A stretch of 64,000 nt of DNA from Ananas comosus (lineage: Eukaryota > Streptophyta > Magnoliopsida > Poales > Bromeliaceae): the NCBI RefSeq assembly GCF_001540865.1, contig NC_033641.1, positions 1,057,495 through 1,121,494 on the forward strand, read 5' to 3'. A model generated the notes under the pieces. It was not told the origin of the DNA. It worked only from the letters and a program-made list of their open reading frames with translations, and ran no database searches. A program made the position numbers and the translations under genes. The first letter of the stretch is position 1, and every line of letters begins with the position of its first letter. Positions 9,216-19,439 of this stretch are shown here, piece by piece.

Positions 9216-12143
9216 TCATCTCCTCCCCCTCTCCACCACCATCATCCTCAGCCCCCCCTCCATGTGCGCCGTGAGCCGCGGCACCACCACCGCGGGGCGT
9301 CCCCGGGCCCCCTCCTCCTCTGCCTCCGCGGCCCGCCGCAGCTCGAACCTCCCGAGCACTGCTGCCGTGACGTACTTCATCTGCGCTATCGCCATTTCCT
9401 TCCCCATGCACACTCTCGGCCCCGCCTGGAACACTGGGTATCGGTACGCCGAAACCCTAACCACCGCAACCTGATCACCATCGACACCGCCACCGTCGCT
9501 GTTGCTGCTGCTGCTACTACTACTACTACAACAGCCGCTCTCCGATGTCGTTGTGAGCCACCGCCGCGGCTCGAACTCGTGCCACCGGTCGCCCCACAGG
9601 CTCTCCATTCTCCCCATCCCGTACGGAAAGTACGTCACCCTGTCCCCGGCCTCAATTTTTGTGCCGTCCGGCAGCACGTCCGCACGCTCCGCGTGCTTGG
9701 AGTCCCACACCACCGGCGGGTACAGCCGCATGGCCTCGTATATGGAAGCCTCCAGGACCTTCAGCTCCTTCAGCGCCTCGTACTCCAGCGCGCCGTGTCG
9801 TTGCCCGACCTCCCGTGCCACCTCCGACTCTGCGCGCGCGTGGCCCGAGAGCAGGTAGAAGAGCCACGTCAGTGNGCGTCGCCCCCCGCCACGACAAAAC
9901 TTACGGCCATGTCACGCACTGTGTCGTCGTCGTGGCCTTCCAATATCAGCCTCGATAGTAGGTCCTTGTATTTTTCTATGTTACCTTTGTTATTTTTTTT
10001 AATTTCATCTCTGCGGCGCTGGATCAGGTCCGAGATGGAGCTCCGGATCAGGGCTACGGCCCGCCGGAGCCGCCGCTCGGACCCGATGCGCAGCGCCCGC
10101 TTCACCTTCCAGACGAAGGCGACCGGCGCAGACCCCCGTCGCGCGCTGATGGCCGACGCGGCCTCGAAGGCGTCGGCGAGGTCGGATTCGGGGGGCGTCG
10201 GTGACGACGGGTCGAGGTAGTGCGGGTCCCATCCGAGCGCCACCTGACACACCGTGTCGAATGCGAAGCGCCGGAGCAGGTCCTGCCGATATATACAAAT
10301 GCGATAAATAAAAAAACACATAATGCACAATACAAAATGATTAGTTTAACCAAAAATTAATTAATCACATGAGAGGACACAATTAATTATGTGTATTTAT
10401 TATTATATGCATAATATATATAAAGAAATTATTGTATATAGTTTTGGTTTTTTTTTTTTTTTTTAAAAAAAAATTTGTTGAGGCCGGCCCCTCATGTACG
10501 TGTATCTTCCTCCGTTTACTTTTCTTTAACTCTTTTTTCCATTTTTTTTTCTATTTTATTTATTCTAATTAATTAGTTAAGTTAAAAATTTTATTAATTA
10601 TTAGTTATTACTAATTTCAATTTTACTTACTGAAATATAATAAGAGAAGGCGTGAAATGTGATAAAATTATCGATATTTTTAAATAAAATCTTGGATTTA
10701 AATGGATAAAATTTCTTTAATTTTAAAAAATAAAAAGGTTGAGAAATATATGCGGTAACTTTAATTTATTTATAATTTTTGATTCGAATTATTGCAACCT
10801 AAGTCTCACAATCTATTTTAGTTGGATAAATATTGATAAATTATTAATATCAAAATAATGTAAAAATATTGTAATTGACAAATTAACAATAAGTACGGAG
10901 TTATATCATTTGCACATCAACAATGCGTCAAAAATAATAAATTAAAAATTTTGAAAATCAAAATGACACCTACCTCATAATTTTAGGGCCAAATAAGTCA
11001 TTTACCTTAAAAAATTTTTTTTTTTACCTATTTATTTCTGACTATTAATTATTTTTAAATTTATCCTAAAATTACTAAAAACCCTTTCTAAACTCCAAAT
11101 TTTATTAGGAAGGGTGTTTTAGTTAGCTACGGAACTGTTTTCTGAAGTTTTAAAAATATGTTAAATATTTAAAAGAAAGCCTGGTCAAGTCAAATGGTCT
11201 ATAGTTAATGCAAGTCAACTTACCAAATCTCATGAGAAAAAAATGAAAAAAAATTGCGAACACGGCTCTGTCTACTATATTCTTATAAGTATAAATTTCT
11301 TTATATTCATAAAATTTCGATCGTTCAATTTATATTTTTGACAATTTCTATTCGTTAGATTATTTTAACTGAAACCGCTATCATTCTAATCGCACATCTC
11401 TTTATCCAACGGTTAAATATAAAAGTTTTGGTATCTGACGCGCGTGAGAAGAAATGTTAAATATAAAAATATAAAAATGCCGCGCGTCGCCTGACCTGAA
11501 TGTCGACTGCGTGTCGGTCGCGGGCGGCGGCGGCGAGGGCGGGCAGCAGGCGGTGGCGCGTCTCGGCAGCAAGCTCGCCGGCCACGAACCGGCGCAGTGA
11601 CCGCACGGAGAACTCGTGGCTGGCGAGCTTGCGCTGCGCGTGCCAGAGGGCGCCGTCGGCGTTGAAGATGCCGCGGCCGAGGAGGTCGCCGAGGATGTCG
11701 GTGAACGGGCGGCCCTTGGGGTAGTTGGCGAAGTTCGACTTGAGGACGTGCTCGACGTTCGCGGGGTTGGCGGTGACGACGGTGCGCCGCGCGCCGAGGC
11801 GGCGGACCGCGATCGTCTGCGTCGGCGACGCGGCGACGAGCTCGGTGTACCAGTCGAGGAGCCGGTGCCGGTTTTGGTAGAAGGGGATCAAGCAGCCGAT
11901 AATGGGGTAGGTTTTGGGGCCGTAACAGGTACTTGCAGTAAAGTCGTTGCCGACTTTTGTTGTAGGTTGTAGAACTCGGCGCCGAGTTGTGTAGAGAAAG
12001 GTGATAATGGTGATTATGATGGTAATGGTGATGGTAATGGTAATGGTGGAGGGAGAGGTGAGTAACATGAGAGAAGGTGATTGAGAAGAAGAATAAGAAG
12101 AAGAAGGGTTTGAGAGCAAGGAGAATGAGGTTATAATGGGCAT
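9216..12143 (-). CDS. CYP94B-like cytochrome P450, two exons, frame broken at an N
   Basis: Exon 1 is 12143-11496 (216 codons) and exon 2 is 10282-9216. The 1213 bp intron is phase 0 with GT/AG ends, joining ...VDIQ to DLLRRFAFD. Visible P450 features are an N-terminal membrane anchor (Ile/Thr repeats, residues 33-48), helix-C W167xxxR171, the I-helix AGGD, the K-helix ExxR (EAMR), the FEPRRW box and the heme-binding loop FQAGPRVCMG. The loop, and the SARR..PV..VWK.KR...GSER segment in exon 2, resemble CYP94B, whose known members omega-hydroxylate jasmonoyl-isoleucine at the ER. At 9875 an N lies directly after AGGD, and about 10 bases appear missing before LTWLFYLLSG, so the frame slips; I read this as an assembly gap, not a pseudogene. 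CYP94 genes are often intronless, so the intron is notable. A Ser-rich tract (about 9495-9540) sits between the FEPRRW box and the heme loop. CYP94C or another CYP94 is the alternative. Confidence 0.85.
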
Positions 12144-12173
12144 CTTGTGTATAAGGAGAGAGGAATATTATTG

Positions 12174-12270
12174 TTTTTTTTTTTTTTTTTTTTTTTTGAG
12201 AGAGAGAGAGAGAGGCAATGAGAAGGAGAGGGGAAGGTGATCGAGGGTGGCATTGCAGTTTAAATAGATA
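12174..12270 (-). promoter_or_regulatory. Leader and TATA-like box of the P450 gene
   Basis: Read on the minus strand, CTATTTAAACTGC at about 12268-12255 is a TATA-like box roughly 115 bp before the ATG. It is followed by a polypyrimidine (CT)n and A-rich leader (12215-12174). Spacing would put transcription start near 12230. No jasmonate-type G-box was noticed nearby. Confidence 0.45.
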
Positions 12271-12293
12271 GAGAGGTGGGTCACAACTCATAA

Positions 12294-13252
12294 TTGAGCA
12301 CATGGCCTCTCTCTCTCTCTCTCTCTCTCTCTGGAAAAAATCTACAATATATCAGTTATATTGCTGATGTGATATTTTCAACAAATTTGATTATTTTTTT
12401 TAGATTTATCCATTCCATTATTATTATTACAAAATTATTATTATTATATTTTGTTTTCAAAAAGAGAGATGTGATTGGCTGGTTATTAATAATGTGGTAT
12501 AATAATGTGGTATAAGTGTAAACTAGTAAACTTTAAACTCTCTCTCTCTAGAAGCTATGGTAATGGAAGAAAAATAAGATAATTAAAGAACACATGGACT
12601 CCATGGTCATTGTTTTTAGTTTTAATGGATTTGGAAATATTTTATGTGTTGTTTAAAGGTGTGAGGGAAACTTCAAAAAACTACGAACATGGTATTACCT
12701 AAATTGTACTTAAATTTAGAGCAATCAAACAAAGTACCACATTTTATTCTTCTTCTTTCATTGTTGTTATTGCTGTTTATTCTTTTGTTGGAAAATTTTC
12801 TGTATTACAAATGATGAAAATGCATGGGAGTGTTGCAATTAAAATTGAACTTCACCACAGAGGTTTCTAAAAACATTTCTTTGGTTAATTAATAAAGCAT
12901 GAGACATGCACATCATTCATATGATCCCTATTAATGAACAGATCAATTTAGGGGGACAAGATTTTATCAAAAACTTAAAAATAAAGGGGGACAAGATTTT
13001 ATCAAAAACTAAAAAATAAAACAACAACCATAAGAGGTTTCAATGGAATTCAATTGTCAACTGTTCCTACCGGAAATAGGATTAACTACGGATTCAAGCC
13101 ATAGCACATGGTTTCATAAAATCCGTACGATTTTCCCGATCTAAATCGAGCAGGTTTTACATGAAGAAGATTTTGTTCGGCATGTTCATTTTTTACTTTG
13201 TTAATGGAAATACTGCTTCGCGTCCGACTTGCACATGTGAAATAGTTGTTAT
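12294..13252. other. Intergenic upstream of the P450 gene
   Basis: Holds a (CT)n tract at 12307-12332, a shorter CT run at 12539-12549 and a two-copy 35 bp repeat (GGGGGACAAGATTTTATC, 12952-13020). No gene seen. Confidence 0.5.
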
Positions 13253-13412
13253 TATAACACCTCAATAGTCACACATTTAGATGGAAAAAAGATTAAATTA
13301 GAAATATACAAGAATCATGATACGTGAATAATAATAATTAAGTTTAAGTATTTTGTGCCTGTAGTTTGGATTGAAGTAATTATTAGTTGCTAGTGAACTG
13401 AATCGCTGTATC
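13253..13412 (+). mobile_element. Diverged solo LTR related to the TRIM at 33.1 kb
   Basis: TATAACACCTCAATAGTCACAC at the left, TTTAAGTATTTTGTGCC in the middle and TTATTAGTTGCTAGTG near the right end follow the same order as the LTRs of the 33.1 kb TRIM (GTGACACCTCAATAATCCCAC ... TTATTATTGCTAGCG). No partner LTR or primer-binding site follows, so this looks like a solo LTR. No clear target duplication. Confidence 0.5.
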
Positions 13413-13595
13413 TAGTAATAGAGTCGATGACCAGTCAAAAGTATAAATTGTAGCGTGTCCAAATTTGTTTATTCAAAAAATTGGGCTCACATCAATTGTT
13501 CAAAAGTGGCTTTATATATGCTGTAGTTAGATGGTGATTACGTACAAATTACTATCCAATTTAATGTGAAATTTGACTTTGAAACATGGAGGGGG

Positions 13596-13784
13596 GGTAG
13601 GGATGCAAACTGGCGGGTAAATTTTAATCCTATTTTTGACCTTCATTTACAGTTTCATTCGGTACAGATCGGAACATGAATGAATTTTTTATAAATTTTT
13701 GATAGATCGAAACAGATTAAAAGAAAAAAGAAATTTCCCGACTCTTGCTTCATTTATTTGGCGGATCGGGATAGATTTGGGATG

Positions 13785-13836
<52 letters not shown>

Positions 13837-13931
13837 TTAGAGAAAGATAGTATGCTACTCGCTTCGTTTATTTTCTGTTTGGGATGAATCGGACGGGAGC
13901 TCCGCCAATATGGACCCATTTGCATCCCTAG
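13596..13931. repeat. H-type element with TAGGGATGCAAA ends
   Basis: Inverted termini are TAGGGATGCAAAC and TTTGCATCCCTA. The body is built from GGATCGGGATAGATTTGGG-like motifs. It is split by a SINE insertion at 13788-13877. A related copy lies at 20.6-20.9 kb. Confidence 0.6.
13788..13877 (-). mobile_element. 5'-truncated SINE inside an H element
   Basis: Read on the minus strand, the insert is AAATAAACGAAGCGAGTAGC, then a CTATCTTTCTCT segment, then poly(A) passing into (TA)n of about 40 bp. This is the 3' end of the SINE at 15226. A perfect 12 bp target duplication TTTGGGATGAAT lies at 13776-13787 and 13878-13889. The (TA)n is therefore part of the insert's tail and not a pre-existing microsatellite. 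Confidence 0.8.
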
Positions 13932-14084
13932 GGGTAGACTTTTCAATTGTTATAATTGGGTCTCTAATATTTTAAATATATTTTATTTTTCTATTAAGTT
14001 AGGCAAAGGTTTTTAAATATTGGTATATGTTTTGTTCGCTTTGGTAGGAAATTAAACAGATAAGATAAAATTGAGATAAAATAG

Positions 14085-14239
14085 TGATGGAATTCCATCA
14101 CTAATGGACAGAATAGTGATGGAATTTTGACGGAGGGGAACTAAATGCAACAACTTAGAATAAAATACAGAATTTTGAAAGTTAGGAAAGAAAAGTGAAG
14201 AAGCAGATATTTATAAGAGATTTCTGTAATTTAGCCTAT
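14085..14239. repeat. F-type right-end fragment
   Basis: The segment ending GATTTCTGTAATTTAGCCT, with TTTTGACGGAGGGG upstream, repeats the right end of the element at 4511-5197. The GTGATGGAATTCCATCAC at 14085 is a short palindrome at its left edge. Confidence 0.45.
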
Positions 14240-14245
14240 TTTTTA

Positions 14246-14706
14246 GGGTTAAATGCATACAGGTCCCTACAAATATAGTGAATTATAGATATTTTCCTGC
14301 AAATATAGTGAATTATAGATATTTTTCTACAAAATTCAACTTTTATATATTGTTTTTATAAAAGTTTTAATATTTTCAAATATATCCCTCTGCTTTATTA
14401 CTGCTAGAGAACTATTTATAATTTAACAGCAAATAAGTAAAATGTCAATTTTGTCATCACAAATATATTCCTCCAAAAGTCACAACAGTATAATTAAGAG
14501 GAGTAAAATATATCAAGTTATCTTATAAACTAATTAGGATTTAGTATTTAACTTATGGTTAACTAAATTTTTCTAATGGATTCTGACGACAGGAATATAT
14601 TTGAAAATATTTAGATTTTTATAAAGACAACATATGAAAGTTGAACTTTGTAAGAATATATATATAATTTACTATATTTGCAAATGCTTGTATACAATTA
14701 ACCCTA
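14246..14706. repeat. F-type element, TTAAATGCATACAGG ends
   Basis: Inverted ends AGGGTTAAATGCATACAGG and TGCTTGTATACAATTAACCCT. The arms repeat ATAGTGAATTATAGATATTTT, and the centre contains CACAACAGTATAATTAAG. It is non-coding. Half-copies appear at 7.45 and 42.2 kb. Confidence 0.65.
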
Positions 14707-15225
14707 GCTAAATTAAAAACATCGAACTAGAACTTAAATATCGCAATCGCAGAATCTCAATTGATTTGGTTGATGTTGCATACAAAATATTTTATTAAAA
14801 AATATTAGATGATAGCGCAAGGAAGAAGGCAATAGGGTCCTAGATATGAAAGCTCAAGATAAATGCACAAAATAATAAGTAAAAAAAAAAAATAAAAAAA
14901 ATAAAGGACATAGGGTTTCAAAATTTTGAATAGGACAAACCCTTTTCTAAGAGGATGACGCGTTTAAATCAAAGGAAAACAAAATTTAAACTTAAAACCC
15001 ACGTTTGTGAAAAGGAAATGAGCCTAGGAGATGTGATAGTTTCTCCGTAACGCGGTTTAGTCCACATGCAAGGAAATTACACGGTGGACATGACATTTTC
15101 ATCAACAGTACGTAATTAATGAAGAACCAAAATAATGTGGTACTTAAATATTGAAAATTTCGCCCCCCATGAACTTTTGTCTTTGGAGAACAATAACCGG
15201 TTCACATTGTTTAGATATTAATACA
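14707..15225. other. Intergenic, nothing recognised
   Basis: AT-rich, no open frame with protein-like composition, no repeat matched elsewhere in the window. Confidence 0.4.
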
Positions 15226-15381
15226 GACTGATCGTCTCTAAAGCAAGTGGTAAAGGATTTGGTGATTGGTACTCGAAGTCCCAAATTCGAATCCTACTTG
15301 ATTCACATTTCCAGCTAAGTTTATTTCTAAATGAAATAAACGAAGCGAGTAACGTACTATCTATCTCTCTCTCCAAAAAAA
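15226..15381 (+). mobile_element. tRNA-derived SINE
   Basis: GACTGATCGTCTCTAAAGC is followed by AAGTGGTAAAGGATTTGGTG (A-box region), CCCAAATTCGAATCC (B-box region), a T-rich middle, CGAAGCGAGTAACG and (CT)n, with a 7 nt A-tail. About 85% similar by eye to the copy at 5265. The flanks share AATACA (15220-15225 and again just after the A-tail), a possible partial target duplication. Confidence 0.7.
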
Positions 15382-16000
15382 CAGAATCAATACAAAAGAT
15401 TAAGAGTTTGAATCTTACCAGGCTCTTTGCTTTTAGTTAGTTTCCGCTCTTTGCTTCAGTTAATTTCATCTCATTAAACTCAAATTCACGTTATATCAAA
15501 AAACTCCCGATCTCTAACATTGCTCTCTCTATTCATTTAAACTTCTGGAGAATAATGATTGTCTTATATTATCATACACGTAGATGACTTTGAGGGCGAG
15601 GAAATAAGGCACGTTTTTGTGACTTGTTGGGTTAGAATAATATAGAATTTTAGAAGTTTTAGATTTTAAAATCCAATTAGAAGGATTAAAATAAAAAAAA
15701 GGACATTCTAGATCAAAATAATAGACAAACCCTCTTTGTTTTTTTCTGCCACGCGACAAAATTTTGCTGATAAATATAATTAATTTGTAGCAACCTCATA
15801 ATCAACCACTCAAATTGTCTTTTTCTTTGATATAATATCTAATCTAGATTTAGAATAGACTAAACAACATTTGGATTGAATGGATAGCTTCCAATAGGAA
15901 ATAGATGGATATATAGCAATCCATGTCCAATTTAAAAGTTATTCAATTTAGTAAATCATTAACATTATCTATTGTGTGTTAAAATTCCCTCTTACTCTAT
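15382..16000. other. Intergenic, nothing recognised
   Basis: AT-rich sequence without gene-like frames; a short (TA)n begins near 16005. Confidence 0.4.
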
Positions 16001-16004
16001 TCTT

Positions 16005-16253
16005 TTATATATATATATATATAGAATTGAGCTCCTATACTTTTAAAAGTACCAAGTTATTGGTGCTTGTAGATTTTTGGCTATTGGATTAAGAGATGTG
16101 CGGTTAGGATGATGTGGGCCCCCTAGGGTTGAGTAGGTGGTTGGTTGAATAGTATAATCTAACGGGTGAAAATGATTAAAGGTGCAAATCTAATGGTAAA
16201 AAATTCACATGCACCAAGAGCTTGGTGCTTTTACAAGTATCATAGCCGGACTC

Positions 16254-16284
<31 letters not shown>
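16005..16284. repeat. B-family foldback with (TA)n(GA)n
   Basis: A (TA)n tract leads to AGAATTGAGCTCC. The core CCCCCTAGGGTTGAGTAGG is near the middle and the right end is TATCATAGCCGGACTC, followed by (TA)n(GA)n (16253-16284), which also serves as the left flank of the next element. Confidence 0.7.
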
Positions 16285-16505
16285 TCCGGCTGGGATACTA
16301 TCGATAGCACCAAGCGTTTGGTGTTATCAAGTTTTCTGCAGTTAGATTAAACACTTTAACTATTTTCACCCGTTAGATTATACTATTAAACCAATAACTC
16401 ACTCAACCCTAGGGGACCCACATCATCCTAATCGTATATTTTTTCATCAAAGGGCCAAAAACCTAATAGCACCAAATGCTTTGTGCTATTGATAGTATTT
16501 TAGCC
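16285..16505. repeat. B-family foldback, opposite orientation
   Basis: Starts AGTCCGGCTGGGATACTATC with GATAGCACCAAGCG. The core appears as its complement CTCAACCCTAGGGGACCC. Ends GCTATTGATAGTATTTTAGC. It lies head-to-head with the previous copy. Confidence 0.7.
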
Positions 16506-16511
16506 TAGGTC

Positions 16512-17077
16512 TATAATTATATATATAGAGCAGGACTGATGTGCTCTCAGGAGCACGGAGGCCTCCGTGCTCCTGAGCCCTTTTCGATGATCGAATTTCT
16601 GAATCGACGATCGACTCCGGTAGACTTGATCTAGCGTATTTGAAATTTCTAAAAAATAATTTTTGCGATTTTTCGATATCATTTACCTAGCAATCGAAAG
16701 GATTCAAAATCAATAATTTTTAATGGTTGAAAATAAAAATCCTATAAAAAGTGGTGATATAGCATTAAAATTTTCAATCAGAAATATTGATCTTGTTGTA
16801 AATAGTATAAAAAATTTTGTATCAAAATTTCATCTGATTTGAATACTTCTACACCGTTAAACTTGAAAACGGCATATATCAACTGTTAAAAATTATTAAT
16901 TTTGAACCATTTCGATCATTAGATAAATGATATCAAAAAATCACAAAAATTATTTTCTAGAAACTTCAAATACCCTAGATCAAGTCTAACGGAGCTGATC
17001 GTTGATTCGAAAATTCCATCATTGAAAACGGCTCAGGAGCACGGAAGCATCCGTGCTCCTAAGAGCACAGCAGTCCT

Positions 17078-17151
<74 letters not shown>
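16512..17151. repeat. A-family foldback with (CT)n(TA)n flank
   Basis: Left end AGAGCAGGACTGATGTGC plus the palindrome GAGCACGGAGGCCTCCGTGC. Right end GGAGCACGGAAGCATCCGTGC and AGCAGTCCTGCTC, then (CT)n (17079-17124) and (TA)n (17125-17151). The arms pair over most of their length. It is the cleanest A copy in the window. Confidence 0.8.
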
Positions 17152-17156
<5 letters not shown>

Positions 17157-17177
17157 TACTCCGGCCAAACACCATAA

Positions 17178-17725
17178 ATTATTGGGTTAAATGCATCAGA
17201 ACCATCTAAAATTTTACATGTTTGCATATAGCTATCTAAACTTTAAATATGTAATATTTTGCGTTCAAACTACCAAATTTTACAATTAACCATGTAGGCC
17301 CATATTCCATCAATTTAAAGTAATTAATATTACCCAAATGGCCAATAAATAGTAAGACTCACACCAGCAAAATAATAGGGCTTTTTCGATGTCAAATTTT
17401 AGTTTACGGTAAAAAAAAAATTAAGTTTTGATATTTGTTTATTAAAACTAAAACATTATAACAATAGTCAATTTTATTAGGAAAACTAAATTTTAGCATT
17501 AGGAAAAATTTATCCATATCACTAGCGTGTGTTTTTTTATTGTTTCTTGACCATTTTACTAATGCTAGTCATTTAAATTGATAGAATATGGATCTAGATA
17601 ATTAATTGCACAAATTTTACAGCTCAAATGGCAAATTTTAATTTTTTTTTTATATTTTAACAGGTTATCTATAAATGTATGGAAAATAAATTTAGATGAT
17701 TATGATGCATTTAAATCTAAATTAT
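17178..17725. repeat. F-like element with AAATGCATCA ends
   Basis: Left GTTAAATGCATCAGAACCATC and right TTAGATGATTATGATGCATTTAA are inverted. The arms contain TCCATCAATTTAAAGTAATT and its approximate complement. Non-coding. Confidence 0.5.
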
Positions 17726-17905
17726 TTATAGTGTCAAGTACGAGAATTCAATAAATGTTGTGTACTTATTACTTAAAAAAGCATCTCTTTTAGCCTTTGT
17801 GATTACCCAAGTTTAGATGGTGGTGACATGGGCTTTGCCAAATTCATACAAGAAGTGTGAAGATAATTTCCCACAAAATCAAAGATGCTAATATTGTTAT
17901 GTATA

Positions 17906-18444
17906 GGGCTTTTTTTGCATTTGGTCCCCTCAATTTTTTTTTTCACAAACAGGTCCATCAAATTTATAATTACAAATTTGGCCCCATCCCCGCCACGCAG
18001 ACGCAATATTAGCGCCACGCAAGGTGGAAGGGTGTTCAATTGAATCGTGTTCAAACACGGTGAATGGTTCACCGTGTTTCATACTTATATTTCCCCTATT
18101 TTTTCTTTTCAATACTTATATTTTTTCGCAATGCATATATATTTTCTAGAGACGGTGAATCATTCACTGTGTTCAAACACGGTGAATGACTTACCGTGTT
18201 CCGTACTTATATTTTTTTTATATTTTTTTTCGCAATACATATAATTGTATTTTTCCTAAATACGACACGGTGAATGGTTCACCATGTTCAACTTAACAAA
18301 CTATCCTCAGTCCCGCTCACGTGGTGCTGACGTGGCACCTGCGCGGTAGGGTTAGGGCCATTTTTGTAAATATTAATTTGTTAGGACTATTTTTAAAATA
18401 AATTTTGTTCAGGGAGCCAAATACAAAAAAAAAAAAGCCCTTAT
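17906..18444. repeat. C-family foldback with palindrome array
   Basis: Outer arms are AGGGCTTTTTTTGCATTTGG and CCAAATACAAAA..AGCCCTT. Next inside are GC-rich arms (CCCGCCACGCAGACGC and GTGCTGACGTGGCACC). The centre holds four palindromic units of the type ACGGTGAATGGTTCACCGT near 18058, 18154, 18178 and 18269. No protein is encoded. Confidence 0.75.
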
Positions 18445-18865
18445 GCATAGGAATAGGGTTCAAAAATAAAAAACAAAGAGGATTCTTTTCACATTCTTAA
18501 TTTATCTATTTTCTCTACCTAGCCATCACATGTTCACTGTTGCCCGCATTTTCCTTGTAAGGAAGTAACACCATATTTACTTTCTTCTTTATTATCTTTT
18601 GATCTCCAGAAATTATTGCCTACTTTCAGTAAGCTTCGACTTATAATTTTAAACAATCGATCTAACTTAACATTAAATTTTAAAATAAAAAAAAGACTAC
18701 AACTAATTGGGCGGCGGAGACTGATCACCAGCTATTAGAACAGTTGATTGACACTCCTCGTCAAGATCACAGTGATTTAGGTTTGAGTTCGAGATCTTCT
18801 GCTTTAATTTCTATGCTGATTGGATCAGTGGTTTTTGGTTTAAGCCTATGATTTTATGGTTTAAT
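18445..18865. other. Intergenic, nothing recognised
   Basis: No gene-like frame. This is the host DNA carrying the left target site of the truncated SINE. Confidence 0.4.
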
Positions 18866-18878
18866 ATTCGAGGTTTAG

Positions 18879-18955
18879 TATGTAAGCCTAGTTCATTTTG
18901 CTTAATGAATGAAGTAGGTAGCAAGCTACCTATTTCTCTCAAAAAAAAAAAAAAA
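18879..18955 (+). mobile_element. Short poly(A)-ended insertion, 5'-truncated SINE
   Basis: A 77 bp insert ends GCTACCTATTTCTCTC followed by a run of A. A perfect 13 bp target duplication ATTCGAGGTTTAG lies at 18866-18878 and 18956-18968. The sequence before the A-run (TTAATGAATGAAGTAGG...) is a diverged match to the 3' end of the SINE at 15226. The poly(A) and duplication are hallmarks of LINE-type reverse transcription. Confidence 0.8.
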
Positions 18956-18968
18956 ATTCGAGGTTTAG

Positions 18969-19438
18969 GAGGGTCGCCCCATGGGTGTAATAGAAAAAAA
19001 AATAAAGGGTGAGAATTAGAATTCTAGTGTGAGAATGGATCTAAAAGTAGCTGGTTAACACCTCCTAGTAGTTCAAGCTTGGAATCCTACAGCTTCAATA
19101 TCTTAATTTTATGCGATTATCCGCACTTCGATATCTGATGTGATAGTATTATAATTGATAGAATGACAAATACTAAGATGCCGCATCGCTACTACTTTAT
19201 TCGAAATATTAGAATTTAATCAGCTAAATTAAACAGTAGAATTTAATTATAATATTTTAAAAAATTTAAGTTAGAAATTATAGTAAATTAAAGTTTAAAA
19301 ATCAAAATATGACAACGAAAAAGATCCTAGAGTTTTGAGGACCAAAAGTGACATGTAACTAAAAAAAATGATGTAGACTATAGTTGCTAGGGTCTAACAT
19401 CATTGGAGACAATAAAACAAAGATATGATAAGACTTTT
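18969..19438. other. Intergenic; possible E-family fragment
   Basis: The stretch 19260-19365 (AGTAAATTAAAGTTTAAAAATC ... TTTTGAGGACCAAAAGTGAC) resembles the right end of E elements. Nothing else recognised. Confidence 0.35.
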
Positions 19439-19439
19439 T

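Noticed and set aside
9264..10220. Long plus-strand open frame of 318 codons
   Set aside because: It is the antisense of P450 exon 2 in GC-rich DNA. The minus strand carries the P450 motifs and the plus product has no recognisable domain.
11413..12303. 296-codon minus-strand frame over P450 exon 1
   Set aside because: A different frame from the one encoding YPIIGCLIPFYQNRHRLLDW; its composition is repeat-like and has no P450 motif.
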